34,193 nucleotides of DNA. Origin: Seison nebaliae (Eukaryota; Rotifera; Pararotatoria; Seisonacea; Seisonidae). Within the stretch, counting starts at the first letter, position 1. Each line of letters begins with the position of its first letter. Positions 33,453 through 34,193 of the stretch are shown here, in pieces. Where the stretch lies: contig JALJEE010002886.1 of the NCBI GenBank assembly GCA_023231475.1, positions 1 to 34,193 on the forward strand, given 5' to 3'. The notes under the pieces were generated by a model. The model ran no database searches. It saw only the letters and a program-made list of their open reading frames with translations, and was not told the origin of the DNA. A program made the translations under genes and the position numbers.

Positions 33453-33959
33453 TATACAATAGGAATTTAAAATAATCGGACACTTTTACGTTTTTATAAA
33501 ACCGGTCATAACTTCTGTTATATGAAGTATCTTTTGTAAAGGTGGATATCACAAAATAGCCCTATTCAAGCTCTTAAAGATAGTGCAAAAAAATTTGAAA
33601 TAATTTAAATATTTCATGCATTAACAGGGCATTTTGCATAAGAGTTCATTTTTCTCTCTCCCGCATGTTTCGAAAATATCGTTTAAAAGTTTTATCCTTC
33701 TCAATTAAAAAAACCTTTTATGCCTATCTTGTAGAGCATGTATAATTACATTAGAAAAATTTAAAAAAAAATTAAATTATGACATAATTATTGAGCATTT
33801 TCTAAAAGTTGTGTTTTTGCATTTCCGGATCAACCGTAAACTATTTTAAATCGTGGTATGATTTTTTGAAATCGTCGCCATCGAAAACCCCCATGTGTAA
33901 ATTTTCAACGATTTTGGAAATACTGAAGCATTACTCTTCGTGCAGTTTATAGCGCAAAG

Positions 33960-34065
33960 TATAAAATTATATTAACTTAATTATAATTTTATAATTTCTA
34001 ATTATAAATATACTTTTTTGGGTTTGAGCATACAAACTTATAATTTAACTTAATATAATTTTATA
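33960..34065. repeat. 16-bp perfect inverted repeat (arms 33960-33975 and 34050-34065)
   Basis: TATAAAATTATATTAA at 33960-33975 is the exact reverse complement of TTAATATAATTTTATA at 34050-34065, with 74 bases between. It is A/T only, so chance is not negligible, but the identity extends imperfectly inward on both arms. Confidence 0.6.
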
Positions 34066-34193
34066 AATATAATAACAATAAAGTTTTAATTTTTTACTTT
34101 AATAAATAAAAATTTCATTTAAAAAGAATCTTCTTGTATAGAATATATAACAAAAAAATCCAGATTTACAAAAGCATCATCCACAAAAAAGGA

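Larger units (their letters stand above)
33094..34193. other. AT-rich region with repeat-like character, no gene
   Basis: No coding frame. The left part contains the KTI12 promoter. From about 33420 the sequence has a different texture: a perfect 12-bp palindrome at 33441-33452, words such as ACCGGTCATAACTT and GAAAACCCCCATGTG that look like an interspersed element, and a 16-bp inverted repeat further right. It is probably a remnant of a non-autonomous element, class unknown. Confidence 0.45.

Noticed and set aside
1-34193. CRISPR arrays, bacterial operons, origins or prophage
   Set aside because: Intron-bearing metazoan genes throughout; no direct-repeat/spacer array or bacterial gene structure.

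Overview
This window is nuclear DNA from a small-genome invertebrate animal. It is AT-rich, and its genes are broken by many tiny GT-AG introns (40-88 nt, mostly near 50). The gene families are metazoan: a SIX3/6 homeobox gene, kinesin-1 heavy chain, a SEC24C/D-type COPII subunit, a membrane-anchored trypsin, ICMT, TOMM7 and KTI12. I cannot fix the phylum. The compactness, glutamine repeats and short introns would suit an acariform mite or another compact ecdysozoan, but this is inference. Nothing suggests a bacterium or a virus.

Layout. 1-629 (+): C-terminal end of a kinesin-1 heavy chain gene, cut by the window edge and carrying two apparent frameshifts. 1018-2740: two decayed non-LTR retrotransposon fragments in convergent orientation (endonuclease part on +, reverse-transcriptase C-terminus on -). 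3374-5577 (-): SIX3/6 transcription factor, followed by about 6.4 kb of gene-poor DNA that probably holds its regulatory sequence. 11993-12441 (+): two candidate micropeptide ORFs. 12522-14353 (-): a complete 7-exon type II transmembrane serine protease. 15588-21062 (+): a 10-exon SEC24 with a very long repeat-bearing N-terminus. 21502-22065 (-): coiled-coil protein of unknown function, then 3.7 kb without a recognisable gene. 25807-33093 (-): five genes in a row on one strand (KTI12, ICMT, TOMM7, a 12-exon cysteine-desulfurase/TtcA fusion, and a secreted orphan protein). 33094-34193: AT-rich, repeat-like DNA.

Functional themes. KTI12 (Elongator regulator, wobble-uridine modification) and the desulfurase-TtcA fusion (sulfur mobilisation plus a tRNA-thiolase-type domain) both point to tRNA anticodon-region modification and lie about 2 kb apart. 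SEC24, ICMT and the transmembrane protease are endomembrane or membrane proteins, and TOMM7 is mitochondrial.

The most notable observations are: (1) the fusion gene, a candidate single-polypeptide sulfur relay; (2) a strong skew of 5' splice sites to GTT, with 26 of 29 reconstructed introns starting GTT and only one starting GTA, instead of the usual GTA/GTG; (3) a SIX3/6 protein with an insertion inside its SIX domain and a hidden last exon.
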